Assembly (NCBI GenBank): GCA_015680685.1
Contig: MNCI01009009.1
Coordinates: forward strand, 1 to 64,000
Direction: 5' to 3'
Source: Gnetum montanum
Taxonomy: Eukaryota > Streptophyta > Gnetopsida > Gnetales > Gnetaceae
DNA length: 64,000 nt
Below the pieces are notes generated by a model that searched no databases, was not told the origin of the DNA, and saw only the letters and a program-made list of their open reading frames with translations. Positions 59,126 through 64,000 of this stretch are shown in pieces. Position 1 is the stretch's first letter, and each line of letters starts with the position of its first letter. Both the position numbers and the translations under genes were made by a program.

Positions 59126-60640
59126 TCTTTTCATAGGGATAATTTCACACCTGCTAATGATTTTAGAAGGGGACATGATAGAATCTTCAAGAATAGGAAT
59201 GATGTAGCCCATCAAGTTAAAGTTTTCTATAAACATCTAGATCCTTACTACCTCAAAGTCACTTTCATCCTTCACCAAGATGATTAGTTGCAATGGAGGA
59301 ACCTAAAAGGCAATATTTTGTCATCACCCAATCACTTAGTTCCATTGAAGCTCATGAAAGCATTAATGAGAGTTAAACTCAAAGTAGCTGATAGTAATTA
59401 TAAGGTGGCTAATGAGATGTCCAAGCTCTATCAACTCACTAAATTCTACTTATATAAAGATCATTTTATGAAGACATGTCGTGAAGTTGCAAAGGAAAAG
59501 ATGACCACTATCTCATTAACATCATAGTCAATAAAGAAGAACAAAAATTATCGATCTTGTAGATTACATTACAAAAATGCTTCTTTCTTCACTAAAGATG
59601 ACTTGAAAAATCTATTATCATATTCAACCTTGGTGAACAACTAAGAAAAATGGAGAGCAAGATTCACCACAAAAATCTCTAGGCCTAGGTCTTCTTATAG
59701 GTCATCTAGAGAAAACCAAGGAATCATGGGAGGAGAGCAAGCTAGCATGACTCTCCTAGTTCTTCATCATCCTTGTCCTCATCATTCTCAAGCTCTGATG
59801 AGAATAACCATGGCTAAGAAAAAAAGAATCATGATAGATGACCTACTGAAGATGACCAAAGAGGTCATCATAGAGGTGAAATTAGAGATGGTGGACATGA
59901 TCAAGAATCAGAGCACAAACACGAATGATAACATAACAAGAAACATCAAAGAGGACAAGGTCATGACAAGAATCATGTTGAATGAGATGGCTATGATGAA
60001 CCCCTTCTTACTACAAGAAGCATGATCAATATCAAGGAGGTGATGTCTATTCAATCCAAGCATCAAAAGAATAGCTAAATAAAATGGCTAGACAAGAACA
60101 ACATTCCTAAGTTTGAGAAAAGCTATAATGTTGATCTATGTCATCACTTACAAACCTCTCATGATATTTGTGCATCGAAAAAAATTGAAAATAAATGACA
60201 AAATCTAAAATTATTCTCTATGAAACCCATTAAAGAATCTAAAAGCTAGTACTAATCCTTAAAATCTAAATCTATTTGGTGATGGAGTATGATGTTGGAG
60301 TTATTCAATGATAAATATAAACATACTCTAAGTGTCCAACTTGAGGAAGCAAATCCAAGGATTGAAGCAATAGATTCATAAATCCCATGATATGATCCTA
60401 TGTAAATACTATTCCTTGCTACACAAATGTGCAAGTCGTGACTTCTCTCAAAGGGAATAACAAGGTCACATCATATATGAGCTCTAAAGAAAAACCAAAT
60501 CAACTCTTGGGGTTTATGCCCAACTAGTAAAGGAAGATGAAAAGCTAATGAAATAGGAAATCACTGAGAAGTATAATAAAGACTTTCCTTTTCATAAAAT
60601 AAAGTTCATCTTTGTAAATCAAAATAGGTGCCAACATTGG
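59126..60640 (+). pseudogene. Old Athila-like gag (E6)
   Basis: Heavily decayed homologue of E5 gag in shifting frames. VTFILHQDD, WRNLKGNILSSPNHLVP near 59250-59345 match FILHQDE and LQGNIVLPPN of E5. A His/Arg-rich region ends DEPLLTTRSMINIKEV near 59995-60045. The core then follows (IPKFEKSYNVD, LKLFSMKPIKES, MMLELFNDKYKHT) near 60100-60320, and TLGVYAQLVKEDEKL near 60515-60550. It therefore kept both the N-terminal domain and the core, the full-length arrangement that E4 has lost. Confidence 0.75.
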
Positions 60641-60941
60641 AAGAAGTGATTAAGTAGAAAATCTTGTCAATAATAAAATTAATTTTTGAAATTTTATCCA
60701 AGGCCAACAAATTTGTGGAATTCAATCAATGAAAATTTTCAATCAACATTGAAAATTATAAAGGAGAAATCAAAGTAAGGTGGAGTTGGAGATAAGAAAA
60801 AAATATAGAAGAAAGACATAGGAAATGATTACTACTAATAGATAGGGAAAGTAGTTTGTAATTGAGAAGGTTGCATATTCAAATTCAAATAATTATGATT
60901 ATGATATCAGCTAGAATTAATATTCTAAGGACTATGTTGGA
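60641..60941. other. Non-coding end of E6 internal region
   Basis: AT-rich, no ORF. It ends just before TGATGTCAC, the likely LTR start. Confidence 0.45.
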
Positions 60942-61840
60942 TGATGTCACATCTTCAAGAGTCTTGACCTTATGCCCTAATAAATATCAGTTTAGCTAGT
61001 CATGTCAATTTAGTAACATCAATGCATTAGCATCAACATAGTCCTTGCTTCATCAATGCATTAGTGTTAATACATGCATAATAAATACCCATATAAATAT
61101 GTGTACCCATAGCATTTATGGCACTATTCGATCATTCCCTTAGCTAGACTCTTACAATTTCATTTCTTAAACATTAGAAGTTTCCCACTAAGCACCAACA
61201 ACATGGATTACATGAATTGTATAGAATTTTATTCAAGTGCTTAATATACTTAGACATACTTACATGATAGAAATAAAATCAAAATCTATTCTACTCATTA
61301 CAATTCTTGGCTTAGTATTTTAATCATCTACTTCACAATTTACTTTAATTATTTTTTTACTTTTAATGTATTTAGTTAAATGGTTTATTTCATTATAATT
61401 AAACTAACTTGCATTGGCAAAACCAACTTTAAGCATAAACATATTAATGTTTGGTAATCTTAGTAGTGGACACTTGGTATACCCAACAATGAATACTTAG
61501 CAACCTGATGATGTTAATACATGTTTAGGATGTATATGACAAGTTGGACAAGAATGTTCTATGCTTAGGCTAGGTTAGATTCATTTCCCATACTTAGGTT
61601 AATTACATTAATATTTTAATATTTTAAAAAATTTAATAATAAAACACAATCACATGCCTCAATTATACATAATTATATAACTTAAGAATACACAAGTATG
61701 GTTATGAAGACAACAATCTATGACTTAACACTTAACTATCTAAGGCATCCAACTAGATCCAATCCATGGAATTCAATTAGATTATGCATGAACGCCTATG
61801 ATTCATATAGTTGGATGTAAGGTTACTTTATTGCTCATCA
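60942..61840 (+). repeat. Old Athila-like LTR (family III)
   Basis: 899 bp, TGATGTCAC...TTGCTCATCA. TATAAATA 61092-61099 and the ATAGTTGGATGTAAGG end motif homologous to TATGGTTGAGTGTAGGGG of the younger families. It has no GATATC array. Confidence 0.75.
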
Positions 61841-61841
61841 T

Positions 61842-61965
61842 TGATACCATTACCAAGAGTTAGTGCTAGTATTTTAGGTAGTTAGGATTATTTAAGAATC
61901 ATTGTTGAAGTCCACAATAAATTATCATTTGAAAATAATACTATTTTATTCTAAGACATACTTAT
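61842..61965 (+). other. Primer site and leader after the family III LTR
   Basis: TGATACCATTACCAAGAGT (decayed tRNA-Asp complement) and a leader homologous to 58674-58745. A primer site here marks this LTR as a 5' LTR as well as the 3' LTR of E6. Confidence 0.65.
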
Positions 61966-62725
61966 TGATGAGACGCGATATCGCGGTGCGTCGCCAAGTC
62001 TATAAATAAGAGGCAGCTCTCCCTTGTTTCTAATCCTAGGATAAACAGTAGGGAAACTCTGGTAGATTGATCACTCCAGAGATAGAATATTTTCCATGTG
62101 CCTGCAGTAGGAGTCCTAAAGTGAACAGATCTTTATTCGAGCAGACATTGTACCTAAACACAAGTTTGTGTACAGAAATATAGACGAACTTCCTGGATAC
62201 ACCTTGCAGTGCATGGAATAGGCTAATTAGGATTTTATTTATTGTTATCTACTATTTTCCATTTAAATTCTTTATTAGTATTAATTCTCTCTCAACCCTT
62301 CTCTCCTAGTTAAGTGCCTCAGTACGACCACTTCGAGCACGTGTGTTACGCGTGGTGATCCCAACAACGATTAGCATTTGGTAGTCACGGTTGCATCAAT
62401 TTAGGGTGTGTACAGTAAGTGGGAACAGATGCTGATGCTAGGTTAATTTAGACTTAGTTAGTTAGTTAAAGTTAGTAATTAGCTTCTTCAACCCTTCACC
62501 TCAATAGCATAGGAGATAAAAGATAAAAAGATATAAAAATCATATACCTCAAACTGACTTAACCATACACCGTGACAACTACAAGTAAGTTTGGGAAGAC
62601 AATGAATAATTAACCTTAAGTGTTCCATGAGGCATGTAGGCACTTAGTCTATGGAGTTCAACTAGATCGCATGTGTTACACTTGTATTCGTATGGTTGAG
62701 TGTAGGGGTACCTCTCCACTCATCA
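61966..62725 (+). repeat. 5' LTR of E5
   Basis: 760 bp, TGATGAGACGCGATATCGCG...CTCATCA. Only one GATATC palindrome remains before TATAAATA (62001-62008). Of the two modules in the E4 LTR it has only the second (about 62313-62450). Confidence 0.9.
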
Positions 62726-62726
62726 T

Positions 62727-62745
62727 TGGTGCCGTTGCTAGGGAC
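62727..62745 (+). other. Primer-binding site of E5, tRNA-Asp type
   Basis: TGGTGCCGTTGCTAGGGAC, three transitions from the tRNA-Asp complement. Confidence 0.85.
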
Positions 62746-62868
62746 TAAGTGTTTGTGCGCTACGTAGAACATAAGAGATCATTCACATCATTGGGAGCTT
62801 GAACGAACCTTAGGGTTAATCATAAGAAAAATTAAATAACGGTTAAATAGCACACTGAATAAGACATC

Positions 62869-64000
62869 ATGTCTTCCTCTTCTTCTCATAAGAGCAACAC
62901 ACCACCTAGGGATCATACGAGAAACAGTCAACAATCAAAAACACATACCCTCAATTAGCCAGTTCCTCAACAATACAAAGTGGGATATACTCATCCTGAT
63001 GAGTATGTACCTGATTACACTTTTATCCTCCATCAGGATGAACATATGCGTTGCAGAGATTTACAGGGTAACATTGTGTTACCTCCAAATAGTGCAATCC
63101 CAAACATGCTTCTTCGTGCTTTGGCACAAATTGGCATGACGGAATTATACATCAAATATGTTGTGGCAAGTTTTGACATGAGGGATTATCATCCCACAGC
63201 TTTACAACGTATGATGGACTCAAGGAAGGAGAGCCAACATACACAGTTGAAGGGCAAAGAGGTCCCGCACGTCCTAAGTGAAACTAGAGATGGTGAACCA
63301 CTAATAACAAGTTCTCTATCAAGAGATGTTCCCCCTCCTAACGATGGTGAGGAGGTTGGGTATCAAAACCTATGCTCAACAATACACAACCCTGGTTCTG
63401 ATGCCCATGAACACCAGCTATTCACTAAGGGAACAACAACATATAACAAGGATGGGCACTCTAATCGTCACCATGATTGGAGCAGGGATAACAGAAGAGA
63501 AGGTAGGAGACATCACCATGGCAATGGCTCTCCTTCTTCTTCCCCTTCATCTCATCACTCATCCTCTCCTTCCACCTCTGGGTGTAGCCATCATGAGCAT
63601 AATGGTGAGGATAGAGGTAGAAAAAATGAGAAACCTCGACGGGAGAGTCGAGAGAGAGGACAAGGGCATAAACGAAGGGAAAGTAGGAAACAACGTAGAC
63701 ATCACAGGTGTCATGAAAGAGATGATCATGACGAGCCCCTATTGGCAACCCAAAGTATGCTAAATATAACAGAGGTAGTTAGGATCCCAACAAGGCATTT
63801 AAAAGATAGTCGAATCAAGCACTTAGACATGAACAATAACCCAGATCCGCAAAATCAACAACACGAATCCGCAAAATCATTTACAAAAATTCCACAATGC
63901 CTACACCTTGCAAAACATAGAGAACGAGTGGCAGAAACTTAAGTTGTTTCCCAGGCCACTCATCAAAGAAGCAGAGAGTTGGTACCGATCCTTAGAACCA
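62869..64000 (+). pseudogene. Gag of E5, N-terminal domain plus start of the core (partial)
   Basis: ATG at 62869 gives a Ser-rich start. Codon 30 is TAG (62956-62958) where E4 has CAG. The frame is then open for 328 codons to 63942, the longest reading in the window. It holds the conserved VGYTHPDEYVPDYTFILHQ domain, a His/Ser/Pro-rich linker, and an Arg/Glu/His-rich stretch with RRESRERGQGHKRRESRK that is probably RNA-binding. DEPLLATQSMLNITEVV follows. A frameshift near 63880 precedes the core, which resumes one frame over as NAYTLQNIENEWQKLKLFP and EAESWYRSLEP at the window edge. Start chosen by homology with E4 and the Ser-rich leader. Confidence 0.85.

Larger units (their letters stand above)
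61966..64000 (+). mobile_element. E5: 5' part of an Athila-like retrotransposon (family II), cut by window end
   Basis: 5' LTR, primer site and gag of a relative of E4, inserted in the leader after the family III LTR. The presumed target duplication is CTTAT (61961-61965); the other side lies outside the window. Confidence 0.9.

Noticed and set aside
1-64000. tRNA or rRNA genes
   Set aside because: Apart from primer-binding sites, no cloverleaf or rRNA-like segment was recognised by eye.

Overview
The window looks like a gene-poor, repeat-saturated stretch of a seed-plant nuclear genome. It holds nested LTR retrotransposons with plant-type signals: tRNA-Asp and initiator-tRNA-Met primer sites, Ty3/gypsy Athila-, Tat- and Tekay/Del-type proteins, Ty1/copia UBN2-type Gag and AT-rich introns. 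Nothing bacterial, organellar or viral was seen. CpG loss (TG/CA in place of CG) is heavy, as expected of long-methylated DNA. The species cannot be named from the sequence alone.

Layout. 1-955: 3' end of an Athila-like element (E0). 956-3640: eroded Tat/Ogre-type gag-protease. 4320-21640: minus-strand, spliced, degenerate gene split by two complete Athila-like elements, E1 (4773-11816) and E2 (12930-19418), each with a 4/5-matching target duplication. 23038-29704: copia-type element C1 with a truncated 5' LTR. 29705-31387: repeats without genes. 31388-41881: a Tat-type pol-LTR-pol-LTR tandem. 41882-52469: Tekay/Del-type integrase and its 3' LTR, split by copia element C2 (42779-48518). 52470-58287: Athila-like E4, sitting inside the LTR of an older relative, E6 (remnants 52350-61965). 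61966-64000: 5' part of a further Athila-like element, E5.

The complete Athila-like and copia elements encode structural protein only. E1 and E2 carry a roughly 760-codon Gag with a long Pro/Ser/His-rich tail, and a second downstream ORF, but no protease, reverse transcriptase or integrase. E4 joins the Gag N-terminus directly to a protease. C1 and C2 carry Gag plus a shared C-terminal extension and no pol. They must have depended on enzymes made elsewhere. Pol genes here occur only in the Tat and Tekay copies, and those are dead.

Shared architecture of the Athila-like families: LTRs of about 0.68-0.95 kb, most bounded by TGATGAG...CTCATCA (E4's 3' LTR has lost its first bases); a U3 array of GATATC palindromes next to a TATA box; an AATAAA signal; a tRNA-Asp primer site; gag; purine-rich non-coding blocks; and a small stem-loop just before the polypurine tract.
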